From: Pseudohalocynthiibacter aestuariivivens
GTDB taxonomy: Bacteria > Pseudomonadota > Alphaproteobacteria > Rhodobacterales > Rhodobacteraceae
Assembly (NCBI RefSeq): GCF_011040495.1
Contig: NZ_CP049037.1
Span: 2,232,001 to 2,296,000, forward strand
Length of the DNA: 64,000 nt
Reading direction: 5' to 3'
The stretch's first letter is position 1. Each line of letters opens with the position of its first letter. Positions 26,369 through 36,029 of the stretch are shown in pieces. Under the pieces are notes generated by a model. The model was given only the letters and a program-made list of their open reading frames with translations, was not told where the DNA came from and did not search any database. Position numbers and translations under genes: made by a program.

Positions 26369-27805
26369 ATGAACAGACTGAACTACATCGACGGCGCTTG
26401 GGTTCCGGGCGTCGCGGAAGTTGAAAACATTAACCCTTCGGATCTGTCCGATATTGTCGGTGTCTATGCCCGCGCGGATGCGGCACAGACGCAAGACGCC
26501 ATCGCCGCGGCCCGCGCGGCACTGCCGGAATGGCGCGCCACCACACCGCAGACCCGAGCGGATGCGCTGGACTTCGTGGGCAGCGAACTGCTGGCCAGAC
26601 GCGAAGATCTGGGCCGCCTTCTCGCCCGCGAGCAAGGCAAGATCCTGTCAGAAGCCATCGGAGAAGTGACCCGCGCTGGCCAAGTCTTCAAGTTCTATGC
26701 ACAGGAATCTCTGCGCGTGACTGGCGATCTGGTGACCTCCGTCAGGCCGGGCGTCATCGCCGATGTCCGTTACGAGCCGGTGGGTGTCGTTGGGCTTGTC
26801 ACGCCTTGGAATTTTCCGGTGGCCATTCCCGCGTGGAAGGCGGCACCCGCGCTTGCTTATGGCAATACGGTTGTGATGAAACCTGCTGAACTGACCCCGG
26901 CCATGGCTTGGGAACTAACTGAGATCCTGTCTCGGTCCGGTCTGCCTGATGGGGTATTCAACCTCGTAATGGGCAAGGGTAGCGAGGCGGGAACGGCGAT
27001 GTGCGCCTCCGACCAGGTGGATGCGCTTTCTTTCACCGGATCCGTCGCCACCGGCCAGTCAGTGCGAGAGGCGGTAACCGCACGCGGCGGCAAGCTGCAG
27101 CAGGAAATGGGCGGCAAGAGTCCCCTGATAGTACTGGATGACGCCGACCTCGCAAATGCCACGGATTGCGCCATTAACGGGTCGGTTATCTCTACCGGTC
27201 AGCGCTGCACCTCAAACACACGCATCATTGCAACCCCCGGCATCCACGATCAGCTTCTCGCAGCGATGGTCGAACGCACACGCGCCCTACGTGCTGGCCA
27301 CGCACTGGATGAGAAAAGCGATCTCGGCCCGGTCGTGGACGAAAAGCAGCTTCGGGTAAACAAAAGCTATCTTGATATAGCGCGCAAGGAAGGTGCCGAG
27401 ATCATGTGTGGCGGCGAATGCATCGAGCGTGAAACCAAAGGGTTCTTCATGTCGCCGGCGGTGGTCGGCGGCGCTAACAATCAGATGCGGCATGTCCGCG
27501 AGGAAATCTTTGGCCCGGTGGTAAGCGTGCTGAAGGCGGATGATTACGATCATGCCGTCGCCCTCGCCAATGACAGCGACCTTGCACTGTCCTCAGGGAT
27601 CTGCACCCGCTCGCTGAAACACACAGAAGATTTCAAGGCGCGATCTGAATCAGGTATGGTGATGGTCAACCTACCGACCGCTGGGGTGGACTACCACCTG
27701 CCTTTCGGCGGTCGGAAAAAATCCAGCTACGGACCGCGCGAACAGGGCCGCGCTGCTCGAGAGTTCTTCACCTCGAGCAAGACCACTTACACGCTTCCGC
27801 TTTGA
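26369..27805 (+). CDS. Aldehyde dehydrogenase (semialdehyde-type)
   Basis: 478-residue ALDH. Cofactor region TPWNFPVAIPAWKAAPALA, general base Glu246 in QQEMGGKSP, nucleophile Cys280 in TGQRCTSNTR, C-terminal VDYHLPFGGRKKSSYGPREQG. The last motif is typical of ketoglutarate- and succinate-semialdehyde dehydrogenases. It is paralogous to 3083-4522. Coupled to the aminotransferase, it would complete conversion of an amine to an acid, for example GABA to succinate or 4-guanidinobutanal to 4-guanidinobutyrate. Which substrate applies is inference. Confidence 0.92.
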   Translation: MNRLNYIDGAWVPGVAEVENINPSDLSDIVGVYARADAAQTQDAIAAARAALPEWRATTPQTRADALDFVGSELLARREDLGRLLAREQGKILSEAIGEVTRAGQVFKFYAQESLRVTGDLVTSVRPGVIADVRYEPVGVVGLVTPWNFPVAIPAWKAAPALAYGNTVVMKPAELTPAMAWELTEILSRSGLPDGVFNLVMGKGSEAGTAMCASDQVDALSFTGSVATGQSVREAVTARGGKLQQEMGGKSPLIVLDDADLANATDCAINGSVISTGQRCTSNTRIIATPGIHDQLLAAMVERTRALRAGHALDEKSDLGPVVDEKQLRVNKSYLDIARKEGAEIMCGGECIERETKGFFMSPAVVGGANNQMRHVREEIFGPVVSVLKADDYDHAVALANDSDLALSSGICTRSLKHTEDFKARSESGMVMVNLPTAGVDYHLPFGGRKKSSYGPREQGRAAREFFTSSKTTYTLPL

Positions 27806-27837
27806 TTGGGAGCGGGGCACCGTCGCGTTGGCAACAA

Positions 27838-27877
27838 GAAGAGATCCGCTCGGCCCCGCCAACGGGCGGATCTCTTC
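27838..27877. terminator. Hairpin downstream of aldehyde dehydrogenase
   Basis: A perfect 12-bp stem (GAAGAGATCCGC / GCGGATCTCTTC) with a 16-base GC-rich loop, starting 33 bases after the ALDH stop. It lacks a T-run, so it may be an imperfect terminator or an mRNA-stabilising structure. Confidence 0.5.
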
Positions 27878-28014
27878 CGCGACCTCAGGCGAGGGCGACA
27901 CGGCTAAGGCACCTCATTCTGGGGCGCGCGCCGTGAAACACGCGGCCCCGCTGTTTCGGTCGCAGATAAACCCTGCGACAGAGCCCGCGAGGGACAAGCT
28001 TTAGCACTCGACCC

Positions 28015-30840
28015 TCAGGTTGCCAGACGATCGGCCACCAGCCCAAGCGGATGGCGCAATGGCCTGCCACCAAAGCGAGCAGCTTGACAGCGGCAGGAAA
28101 ACCCTGTCGCAACTGCCTCCGTTCCACTTGATAACGGAGCCTGCCAAGACAGGTCGAACAGCTTGCGCGACATGCGCTGGTGACGTTCCCTGTGGCCAAA
28201 GATACCCGCCATGCCGCAGCAGCCGGTTTCCGGCGTCCGGATCGACATGCCGAGCGCGGCAAAGAAGACTTGCCAGTCTTCCCGCGCCCCAGATACCCCG
28301 GTCGCCTCGGTACAGTGGACGAATAGGTCCGCCTTGCCCCCAAGTTTGGGAAAGGTAACGCCGGTCCGCACCTGTGCGGCCAGAAACTCCTGCGGCAAAA
28401 GCACTATTGGCGCCACCAGCCCCTGTCTCTGATAATCCTGACGGAGCGCCATAACATAGGCCGGGTCAATTCCCAGCAGCGGCGCGCCGGTCGCAGCAGC
28501 GGCCTGCAATCTGTCTCGGTGCCGCGCCGCCATCCCGGCAAAGGCTTTCCGGTCGCCCAAGTCACCCGCGATCTTTCCCAGCGGCGTCATCGGCACAAAG
28601 TATGGTCGATAGCCGAGCGCCTCGAACCCCCGGAAGAAATCGCGCTGGGTCGCTCCGTCATATAGCGCGGTGAACCAGTCCATTGTCAGCAGCACCGTCC
28701 GCGGCGGCAAGTCTCCGCGGCACAGCTCGCCGGGACTAACATACCAGGATCGCGGCAGGGGCGCGGCGATCCGTTCGGGCAGGTCCGCCATGCTTAGTGT
28801 TCTCTCCACCCCTCTACGGACCAGCGGCCATACCGGCCGGGCCAGAGGAGCCACGCGCATAATCCAAGGGCTGAACCTTTCGGCGAGCAACATTGCCCGG
28901 TCGGCCAGCGGCCGCCTGCGTTCGGCGTAATAGCGTGCGTAGAAGGCTGCGCGCATCGTCGGAATATCGACCTGCACCGGACAGCTCGAGGCGCAGGCCT
29001 TGCACCCGAGGCATGTATCGAGCGTATCCAAAAGGTCCGTCTCTTCCACATCCAGCCGATCTGCATCCTGCTGCCGGTGCCAGCTTCGCAGGGCGTCAGC
29101 ACGGCCCTTGGGCGAATAGCGCAGATCCTGCGTCGCCTTGAAGGAGGGACACATGGGTGTCGTGGCCGCATAGCTCAGGCATTGCGCGTTCCCATTGCAC
29201 TGGAATGCCTTTTCCAACGGATCGCCCTCCCGGGAGGGGTTGAATGGGCGGAAGGGTGTCGTGCCGATCCCCATGACCGGGGTGTCGGTTGCCACCAGCT
29301 TGCCCGGATTGAACCGACCCGACGGATCGAAAGCCCGTTTTACTGCCTGCAGAGCGGCATAGGCTTTGGGGCCGATCCACTCTTCCAGATAGGCGCCGCG
29401 CACACCCTTGCCATGCTCGCCCCAGAAGATACCGCCATGCACGTTGACCAGAGCGAAAACCTCGTTCGAGATCTGAACCAGACGCTCTCGATCCTCGCGG
29501 CTGTCGATATCAAGCGCGGGTCGTATGTGAAGGCAGCCGACATCGACATGTCCATAGATTCCGAAATCCAATCCGTGCCGGCCCAGTATTTCGAGGAAAC
29601 CGTCAAGGAATTCCGGCAAGGTATCGGGCGGAACGACGCAATCCTCCACAAAAGAAACCGGGCGCGCGCGTCCCTTCACCTTGCCCAGAAGACCAACACC
29701 GGCAGAGCGGATCGCCCAGAGCTTGCGGATCTCCTCCGTTGTGTCGGAAAGATAAACTGCCCGGAAGCCCGGCAACTGCCGCAAATGCGTCTGGCAGGCC
29801 CGCGCGCGGCTGTCGAGCGCCTCAGCATCGTCGCCATTGAACTCGATGAAAGCATAGGCCATGCCCGCATTTCCTTCGGCGCGCAGCACTTCAGGCAGCT
29901 TGTCCAATAGCCCCGCTTCCCGTGCCAGCGTCTGGACTCTCTCGTCTAGTACCTCGATCGCGGTGGGATCAAAGGCGAGAAGTTCCTCGGCCACGGCAAG
30001 AGAGCTGCGCAGGTCAGAAAACCCGGCCAGCACCAACCGCTTTGCAGCGGGCAACCGGCGCAACTTGATGCGAATACGGGTGATCGGCCCAAGTGTGCCT
30101 TCGGAGCCGGGTAGAAGTCGCCACCATTCAAAGCCACCGTTCTCGGGGCAGGCTCGCTCGAGATCATAGCCGGTGAAGCGCCGATTCAGCTTTGGCGTAT
30201 TGTCGATAAATGCCTGTCGCCCTGACCTCGCCGCCTGCTCAGCCGCGTCCAGCATCGGCGCAGCCCAGTCAGGCCGCAGTGCCATGCTGGAGACAAGCCC
30301 CTGCGCCCGGGCAATCTCAACTCCGAGAAGGTTGTCGGATGTCTTGCCGTATATTCGCGATCCCTTGCCCGAGGCATCAGTCGATAGCATGCCCCCAAGT
30401 GTACAACGGGTAGAGCTCGAGGTTTCGGGAGCGAAGAAAAGATTATGCGACCGGAGCTGGGCGTTAAGATCGTCCAGAACTATCCCCGGTTCCACGTCCG
30501 CCCATTCTCCTGTCTGATCTACCGCCAGCAACCGCGTCATGTAGCGACGCATGTCAAAAACCACCCCGTGGTTCAGGCTTTGCCCGTTCGTGCCCGTACC
30601 ACCACCCCTCGCAGTGACCGGAATGGTGGCGAACTCCGCCCGATCCAGCACTGACAGGCAGCAAACGACATCTTCGGCATCCCTTGGGGCCACAACGAGA
30701 TCTGGAAGAATGCTATAGAAGGAGTTGTCCGTCGACATGGCCGCCCGCAGGGCCGTGTCGGTTTCTGCGTCACCACGAAAGCCCGCATCTTTCAAGGCGA
30801 GGATAAGCCGGTCATAGGTCGCGGGTTCGGTCACTGACAT
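28015..30840 (-). CDS. FAD-binding and Fe-S oxidoreductase, YdiJ/D-2-hydroxyglutarate dehydrogenase-like
   Basis: 941-residue multi-domain protein. The N-terminal PCMH FAD domain has TARGGGTGTNGQSLN and TLGGMLSTDASGKG; the oxidase C-domain has YGHVDVGCLHIRP and WGEHGKGVRGAYL. A ferredoxin-like region follows, with LDTCLGCKACASSCPVQ and a second Cys set around FQCNGNAQC, and a C-terminal CCG-type domain has ETGCCGMAGIFGH. This architecture matches YdiJ, which oxidises D-2-hydroxy acids. The ATG at 30840 was chosen because FAD-domain homology begins soon after. It is transcribed alone, divergent from a LysR gene. Confidence 0.9.
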   Translation of the reverse strand: MSVTEPATYDRLILALKDAGFRGDAETDTALRAAMSTDNSFYSILPDLVVAPRDAEDVVCCLSVLDRAEFATIPVTARGGGTGTNGQSLNHGVVFDMRRYMTRLLAVDQTGEWADVEPGIVLDDLNAQLRSHNLFFAPETSSSTRCTLGGMLSTDASGKGSRIYGKTSDNLLGVEIARAQGLVSSMALRPDWAAPMLDAAEQAARSGRQAFIDNTPKLNRRFTGYDLERACPENGGFEWWRLLPGSEGTLGPITRIRIKLRRLPAAKRLVLAGFSDLRSSLAVAEELLAFDPTAIEVLDERVQTLAREAGLLDKLPEVLRAEGNAGMAYAFIEFNGDDAEALDSRARACQTHLRQLPGFRAVYLSDTTEEIRKLWAIRSAGVGLLGKVKGRARPVSFVEDCVVPPDTLPEFLDGFLEILGRHGLDFGIYGHVDVGCLHIRPALDIDSREDRERLVQISNEVFALVNVHGGIFWGEHGKGVRGAYLEEWIGPKAYAALQAVKRAFDPSGRFNPGKLVATDTPVMGIGTTPFRPFNPSREGDPLEKAFQCNGNAQCLSYAATTPMCPSFKATQDLRYSPKGRADALRSWHRQQDADRLDVEETDLLDTLDTCLGCKACASSCPVQVDIPTMRAAFYARYYAERRRPLADRAMLLAERFSPWIMRVAPLARPVWPLVRRGVERTLSMADLPERIAAPLPRSWYVSPGELCRGDLPPRTVLLTMDWFTALYDGATQRDFFRGFEALGYRPYFVPMTPLGKIAGDLGDRKAFAGMAARHRDRLQAAAATGAPLLGIDPAYVMALRQDYQRQGLVAPIVLLPQEFLAAQVRTGVTFPKLGGKADLFVHCTEATGVSGAREDWQVFFAALGMSIRTPETGCCGMAGIFGHRERHQRMSRKLFDLSWQAPLSSGTEAVATGFSCRCQAARFGGRPLRHPLGLVADRLAT

Positions 30841-30868
30841 TTCGAGGGCCCTCTCTGAGGCGATCAAA

Positions 30869-30896
30869 TTGACAGATTCCAAATATTCTGTAAAAT
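30869..30896 (+). promoter_or_regulatory. Predicted promoter of LysR gene
   Basis: TTGACA (30869-30874), 16 bases, TAAAAT (30891-30896). The implied start of transcription lies within a few bases of the LysR ATG at 30905, so the mRNA may be leaderless. A CAGA-N10-TCTG dyad (30873-30890) overlaps the promoter and could be the LysR site. Confidence 0.45.
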
Positions 30897-30904
30897 TCTA
30901 AGTT

Positions 30905-31825
30905 ATGAATTTAAATTCAGAATTATCGAACTTTAATTTGAGGCATCTCCGAGCAATCCACACCATCTGGGCCGAGGGTAGCTTCGCCCGCGCGGCAGAA
31001 AGACTGGGCGTGGTTCCCTCGGCTCTGACGGAAACGGTCCGGCAAATGGAAGAGATCGCTTGCGGGCAGCTCTTTGACAGGCGTAGCCGCCCGCCGGTAC
31101 CGACCCCGCTGGGGCTTGATTACCTCAAGGAGACTGCACCGCTTCTGGCAGAGCTGGAGGCCTCTCTCTCGCGCCTGCAGGAACAGGCAAGAGGGCGCGC
31201 AGGTAGTCTGCGGATCGGGGCAACGCCTTCGGCCATCACCCCGCTGGTAGCCCCCGCGATTGCACGTTTCCGTGCCGCGCGACCCGCAGTTTCAATCACC
31301 CTGCACGACGACATTGCCGAGGTGCTGGCGACGATGGTCGCAGAGGGCGACCTTGACCTTGCGATTGCCGGGCGAGCACGCATCTCTGCCGATCTGGTCC
31401 AGACAGGGATAGCAGATGACCCTTTTGTACTGGCCTGTTCCACACGCCACGCCTTTGCCCGGCGCGGCACGCCCGTCCCACTGGAAGATATCGACGAGAA
31501 AACGCTTGTCCACCTGAACACCGAGACTGGAATTTCCCGTATTCTCGCCGGGGCGACCGACATCCCCGACAGGTTGAAAGGCGGGGTCTTGCAGGCGCAT
31601 TCCACGATTGCCCAGCTCTGTCTCGTGCGAGCCAATGCAGGCGTCGCGCTGATGCCCCGCAATGCCGCGCTTTTGTTCGAGGACCCGAGCATCTGCCTTG
31701 TGCCGCTTGCCAATCTAGACTTGCGCCGACGGATGTTCATCCTCACCCCCGCGCGACGTTATCCGACACTGGCAGCGACTGAGTTCGAAGCAGAACTTCG
31801 ACGCCATACCGCCGGTGCGCACTGA
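30905..31825 (+). CDS. LysR-family transcriptional regulator
   Basis: 306-residue LysR protein. The helix-turn-helix region is LRAIHTIWAEGSFARAAERLG and PSALTETVRQMEE, followed by the effector-binding domain. Divergent from the YdiJ-like dehydrogenase across 64 bases, so probably its regulator. No convincing ribosome-binding site precedes the ATG, which fits a leaderless transcript. It converges with another LysR gene 6 bases away. Confidence 0.9.
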   Translation: MNLNSELSNFNLRHLRAIHTIWAEGSFARAAERLGVVPSALTETVRQMEEIACGQLFDRRSRPPVPTPLGLDYLKETAPLLAELEASLSRLQEQARGRAGSLRIGATPSAITPLVAPAIARFRAARPAVSITLHDDIAEVLATMVAEGDLDLAIAGRARISADLVQTGIADDPFVLACSTRHAFARRGTPVPLEDIDEKTLVHLNTETGISRILAGATDIPDRLKGGVLQAHSTIAQLCLVRANAGVALMPRNAALLFEDPSICLVPLANLDLRRRMFILTPARRYPTLAATEFEAELRRHTAGAH

Positions 31826-31831
31826 CTGGGT

Positions 31832-32803
31832 TTATTGATCCCGCTTACCAATGTCGCGCGGATCCTTGTTGATGCCCAGTTCCTTAAGCAACTGATGCAC
31901 GATGGGCAGGCCCGCCCGATCGCGGGCATAAGCGACGGCGACCGGGTATTCGTAGCGAAACAAATCCGGGCGAATTTCCGCCACGTCGTCCTCCAACTGC
32001 GAATGCACTGGCAGGAACCCAAGATAGCATCCCGAGCGCACCAGTATCTCGGCCGCTTCGGTTTCACCCACAGTTGGCCCCAGCGGGAACATGTCCTTGT
32101 ATCTTTCCTGGATTTCCGACTCGCGATAGCCCCGCCGCACGAGCGCGAAACGGTAGATCGTTTCGGCTGAAATCGGCTTGGAATCAAGCGCGGCCCCGTA
32201 CAGCGGGTGCCCCTGCCCCGCGAAAAGCCCGACAAGTTCAGTGTAGAGCGGGGCATACCGCAACTCACGGATCGGGAAGAACGGCTGCACGATCCCGGCG
32301 TCCACCTCTCGGCGCAGGATCTTCAGCTCTATGTCATGGGCGGACCCGGTGATGACATGCATCATCACGTTGGGAAATTTCTCCTGCAGGCCACGCAGGG
32401 CGCTTTCAAGCGGATTGGACGGGTCCTTGTGGGTATAGTCCATCACCCCGATCCAGAATTCTCCCGACAGGTCATCGGTGATCGACATCAGATCGTCGGT
32501 GAACTGGCTGATGGACGTCAGCAACCGGTCCACATGCTGGATAGCGATTTCACCTTCGCGGGTTAGTTCAATCATGCCGTGACCGCGTTTGCGAAAGCAC
32601 AGGGTTAAGCCAAGCCGCGTCTCCAGATCTGACAAGTGCCGCGACAGCGTGGAACGGCCGATACCCAGTTCCGCCTCCGCCGCCGAAAGGCTGCCACATT
32701 CGATGATCTTGGCAAAGATCCGTAGCAGCCGAATATCCGTGTCCGTTACAGGGCCGAGCAACGCCTTTCTACTTTTCGACATATCAGGACCCCGTTTGGT
32801 CAT
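31832..32803 (-). CDS. LysR-family transcriptional regulator
   Basis: 323-residue LysR regulator. Helix-turn-helix IRLLRIFAKIIECGSLSAAE and IGRSTLSRHLSDLETRLG, then the effector domain. I chose the ATG at 32803 with GAGGAC upstream; a later ATG (32782) is also possible. It is the last gene of the minus-strand arginine-type operon, 80 bases after the permease gene, and is the candidate regulator of that operon. Confidence 0.88.
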   Translation of the reverse strand: MTKRGPDMSKSRKALLGPVTDTDIRLLRIFAKIIECGSLSAAEAELGIGRSTLSRHLSDLETRLGLTLCFRKRGHGMIELTREGEIAIQHVDRLLTSISQFTDDLMSITDDLSGEFWIGVMDYTHKDPSNPLESALRGLQEKFPNVMMHVITGSAHDIELKILRREVDAGIVQPFFPIRELRYAPLYTELVGLFAGQGHPLYGAALDSKPISAETIYRFALVRRGYRESEIQERYKDMFPLGPTVGETEAAEILVRSGCYLGFLPVHSQLEDDVAEIRPDLFRYEYPVAVAYARDRAGLPIVHQLLKELGINKDPRDIGKRDQ

Positions 32804-32883
32804 GGCGCGTGTCCTCGACCGAAGACGAGAACTAAGCATATCACCAGACGGTCCTGAGTCATCATCCCATTTTCCGCCGGCGT

Positions 32884-33561
32884 TCATAAATGAGCGAAGA
32901 GGCGCAGTTCCAGCTTCTTAAACAGGCGGTCAAGCAGAAGAACGATTATCATGTAGAGTACGGCAGCCGTCAGAAAGCCTTCGTAGGCGATATAATAGGT
33001 CCCGTTCAGGGTTCGCCCCGCCCCTAGGATATCGACGATCGTGATCGTCGAGGCGATGACGCTTGCGTGCAACAGGAAAATCACCTCGTTGGAATAGGCG
33101 GGAAGCGCGCGGCGGATGGCTGCGGGCAGCACGATCCGCATGATTGTTTTGCGCCCGTTCATCCCGATCGCACGAGCCGCCTCTATCTGGCCCTTCGGGA
33201 TCAGCAGGATGGTACCGCGCGCAAGTTCTGTGACATAGGCTGCGCTGTTCAGCGAAAAGGCCAGCAACGCGCAGTAAGCCGGATCGCTGAGCACCACCCA
33301 GAAGACCGAGTCACGGACAGCCTCAAACTGGGACAGGCCATAATATAGCAGGTAAAGTTGCACCAAAAGCGGTGTGCCCCGCCAGACATAGCTGAAAGCC
33401 GCAGAAAACTGCGACAGCACCGGGACCCGGTAGGCCCGAGCGACGCCCAAGGGCACACCAATAAGTGCGCCGAAGAACAGCGATGATCCGACCAGCCAGA
33501 GCGTGGTCCATACCCCGCGGGCGAACAAGTCCCAGTTCTCAAGTATCAGGTCAAATTGCAT
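32884..33561 (-). CDS. Polar amino-acid ABC transporter permease (HisM-like)
   Basis: 225-residue inner-membrane permease of the HisMQ family. VWRGTPLLVQLYLLYYG near residue 60, and the EAA loop AARAIGMNGRKTIMRIVLPAAIRRALP that docks on the ATPase. With the permease 7 bases upstream it forms the translocation channel for a polar, probably basic, amino acid or guanidino compound. The operon context (AruI-like, ureohydrolase) favours arginine or a relative. Confidence 0.92.
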   Translation of the reverse strand: MQFDLILENWDLFARGVWTTLWLVGSSLFFGALIGVPLGVARAYRVPVLSQFSAAFSYVWRGTPLLVQLYLLYYGLSQFEAVRDSVFWVVLSDPAYCALLAFSLNSAAYVTELARGTILLIPKGQIEAARAIGMNGRKTIMRIVLPAAIRRALPAYSNEVIFLLHASVIASTITIVDILGAGRTLNGTYYIAYEGFLTAAVLYMIIVLLLDRLFKKLELRLFAHL

Positions 33562-33568
33562 AGCGCGC

Positions 33569-34249
33569 TCACACGGTACTGAAGTGGCGGTTCAGAAGCT
33601 TCAGGCCAAAATCCGAAACCAGCGTCATTGTCAGGTAGATACCCATCGCCATGATCAGGAAAAGGAACGGTTCCTGCGAGGTACGTCCCGCCTGATGGGC
33701 GTTATACATCACGTCCTGCAACCCGATGATCGACACCAGCGCAGTGGTCTTGAGCAGTACAAGCCAGTTGTTGGTGTAGCTCGGGATCGCAAGCGGGATG
33801 ATCAGTGGGAAGACGATGCGCCGGAGGATCTGCTGCTGGTTCATGCCGATCGCAAGAGCGGCCTCGATCTGCCCTTTGGGGATGGCCATGAAAGCCCCAC
33901 GGAATGTTTCGGTCATATAGGCGCCGAAGATGATGCCGATGCTGACGACCCCGGCCAGAAACGGCGGGATTTCGATATAGGTCCAAAGCCCGAGCGACCG
34001 ACCCACCTGATTGAGAAGCATCTCGCCGCCAAAGAACAGAAGCAGCATGAGCACCAGGTCCGGCACCCCGCGAATGAGCAACGTATAGCCGCCGCCCACC
34101 CGCCTCATCCAGCGTTTGGGTGCCAGCTTCGCGGCGCTGCCCAGCATCCCCAGCACCGTCGCCAAAAGCAGCGAACTGAGGGAGAGAAGCACAGTCACCC
34201 ATACACCCGAAAGCACCATTGGGCCGAATTCTCTTGCGATCTCCAGCAT
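33569..34249 (-). CDS. Polar amino-acid ABC transporter permease (HisQ-like)
   Basis: 226-residue HisMQ-family permease. LIRGVPDLVLMLLLFFGGEML and the EAA loop AALAIGMNQQQILRRIVFPLIIP. Start at the ATG 34249 with GGTGA five bases upstream; a GTG three codons earlier is possible. Neighbours are the binding protein upstream and the second permease downstream. Confidence 0.91.
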   Translation of the reverse strand: MLEIAREFGPMVLSGVWVTVLLSLSSLLLATVLGMLGSAAKLAPKRWMRRVGGGYTLLIRGVPDLVLMLLLFFGGEMLLNQVGRSLGLWTYIEIPPFLAGVVSIGIIFGAYMTETFRGAFMAIPKGQIEAALAIGMNQQQILRRIVFPLIIPLAIPSYTNNWLVLLKTTALVSIIGLQDVMYNAHQAGRTSQEPFLFLIMAMGIYLTMTLVSDFGLKLLNRHFSTV

Positions 34250-34326
34250 TGCAATCACCGTTCGAAGTTGTTCAAATCACGGACGGGCCTGAGGTCTTTC
34301 ACCACTTGCCCGTCCGCAGTTGTCAG

Positions 34327-35094
34327 TTATTCGCCGTAGATGTCGTAGGCGAAGTACTTTTCATTGATTTCTTGGTAGGTGCCGTTCTCGCGCAGCGTGG
34401 CGATCGCGCCGCTGATCGCGTCGCGCATTTCCACGTCTGCCTTGCGAACGGCGATACCGGCACCCTCCCCGAAATACTCCTGCTCGAAATGCTCTTTTCC
34501 GAAGACCTGAAAGCCCTTGCCGCGCTCAGTGTTGAGGAAGCCGTCCTCGACCACCAGCTTGTGCGCAAGACCCGCGTCGATGCGACCTGCGGCCAGATCA
34601 AGCCAAACCTCGTCTTGGGTCGGATAGGCGCGAACCTCCGCCTCAGGGATTTCGCTCGACACGTAACGCTCGGTGACCGTTCCGCGCTGAACGCCGACAG
34701 ACTTGCCCGCTAGGTCTGCTTCGGATTCGATACCAGCATTTTCGGGGCCGACGAAAACAAAGCCGACGTGATAATACTTCCCGGTGAAATCGACCACGCG
34801 CTTGCGCTGTTCGGTGATCGAAAGCGATGCCAGAATTGCGTCATACTTACCGGCCAACAGTCCCGGGATCAGCCCGTCGAAATCCTGTTCGGTCCAGCTG
34901 CACTCTGCTTCCAGAACTTCGCAGATCGCATTGCCGATTTCGTAGTCGAAGCCAGTCAACTCACCATCGGCGGTCTTGTATATAAAGGGCTTGTAGCCAG
35001 CTTCCGTGCCCCAGCGGATGACCATATCGTCGGCCTGTACGGCAGTGGTGACAAAGGCCGTCGCGGTAGCGGCCAATAGCGCTCTAATTTTCAT
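34327..35094 (-). CDS. Polar amino-acid ABC transporter periplasmic binding protein
   Basis: 255-residue type-3 extracellular binding protein. Signal peptide at residues 1-21 (AVQA-DD), then VIRWGTEAGYKPFIYKTADG, GFDYEIGNAICEVL and DGLIPGLLAGKYDAILASLS. These are hallmarks of the Lys/Arg/Orn and octopine-type binding proteins. The ATG at 35094 has GGGAG upstream at 9 bases. It delivers ligand to the HisQM-like permeases. The ligand is inferred to be arginine-like from the operon, not from the pocket. Confidence 0.9.
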   Translation of the reverse strand: MKIRALLAATATAFVTTAVQADDMVIRWGTEAGYKPFIYKTADGELTGFDYEIGNAICEVLEAECSWTEQDFDGLIPGLLAGKYDAILASLSITEQRKRVVDFTGKYYHVGFVFVGPENAGIESEADLAGKSVGVQRGTVTERYVSSEIPEAEVRAYPTQDEVWLDLAAGRIDAGLAHKLVVEDGFLNTERGKGFQVFGKEHFEQEYFGEGAGIAVRKADVEMRDAISGAIATLRENGTYQEINEKYFAYDIYGE

Positions 35095-35126
35095 AGTAAA
35101 CATCTCCCATTTTTTTTGCCGGCGTT

Positions 35127-35915
35127 TCAAGAAAGCATCTTCGAGACAAAATTGTCCCAGTGTTCAGTTTGGCCGCCGGGGTTGCCAAACAATTCCTCCG
35201 GTTTCGCTTCGACGTCGACTTTGCCTTTGTGCAAAAAGACGACCCGGTCGCTCACGTTGCGGGCAAAGCCCATCTCATGCGTGACGACGATCATTGTGCT
35301 GCCCTCATCGGCCAGTTCCCGCATCACGCTCAGCACTTCGCCGACAAGCTCGGGGTCGAGAGCGGAAGTCGGCTCGTCGAAGAGCAGAGCCTGAGGGCGC
35401 ATGGCGAGTACACGGGCGATCGCGGTGCGCTGTTGCTGCCCCCCGGAAATATGATTGGGATATGCCCCCCGGTGTTCGTAGAGCCCAACTCGGTGGAGGC
35501 AACTTTCAGCGAATTCGCGCGCTTCTGCCTTGGACTGGCCCAGGACTTGGACCGGGCCTTCCATTACATTCTGCAGAACCGTCATGTGCGGCCAGAGATT
35601 AAAGCCCTGAAATACCATGCCAAGGGAGGCGCGGATGCGGGTGATCTGCTTCTTGTCCACACCAGTGATCTCGCCCGAAGGCAAACGTTTGAGCAAGATT
35701 TCCTCGCCGCCGACGTGGACGCGACCAAAGGTAGGAAATTCTAGCATGTTGATGCAGCGCAGAAGCGTGCTCTTGCCCGATCCAGACGACCCCAAGATAG
35801 TGATCACGTCATGGTTCTGAGCGGAAAGGGAAATCCCCTTGAGAACCTCGATCGCGCCGAATGACTTTCGAATATCCTCGACTTGGATCATTACGTTTTT
35901 GTTTTTTTGAGACAT
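35127..35915 (-). CDS. Polar amino-acid ABC transporter ATP-binding protein (HisP/GlnQ-like)
   Basis: 262-residue ABC ATPase. Walker [12 protein letters not shown], the Q-loop [14 protein letters not shown], signature [17 protein letters not shown], Walker [15 protein letters not shown], and the switch His in VVTHEMGF. It energises the HisQM-like permeases downstream. Unlike the usual order it precedes the binding protein. No strong Shine-Dalgarno is visible before the ATG; an ATG eight codons later lacks one as well. Confidence 0.93.
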   Translation of the reverse strand: MSQKNKNVMIQVEDIRKSFGAIEVLKGISLSAQNHDVITILGSSGSGKSTLLRCINMLEFPTFGRVHVGGEEILLKRLPSGEITGVDKKQITRIRASLGMVFQGFNLWPHMTVLQNVMEGPVQVLGQSKAEAREFAESCLHRVGLYEHRGAYPNHISGGQQQRTAIARVLAMRPQALLFDEPTSALDPELVGEVLSVMRELADEGSTMIVVTHEMGFARNVSDRVVFLHKGKVDVEAKPEELFGNPGGQTEHWDNFVSKMLS

Positions 35916-36029
35916 TATACTTGCCCGTCACTTCCGCTATTCAATTCCATGGATGCACCCGTCGGGCGGCGTCGCACGCCTGCCCGGTTTAGCCAAACGC
36001 AGCGGCAGGCGAATTTCGGACGCGGCATC

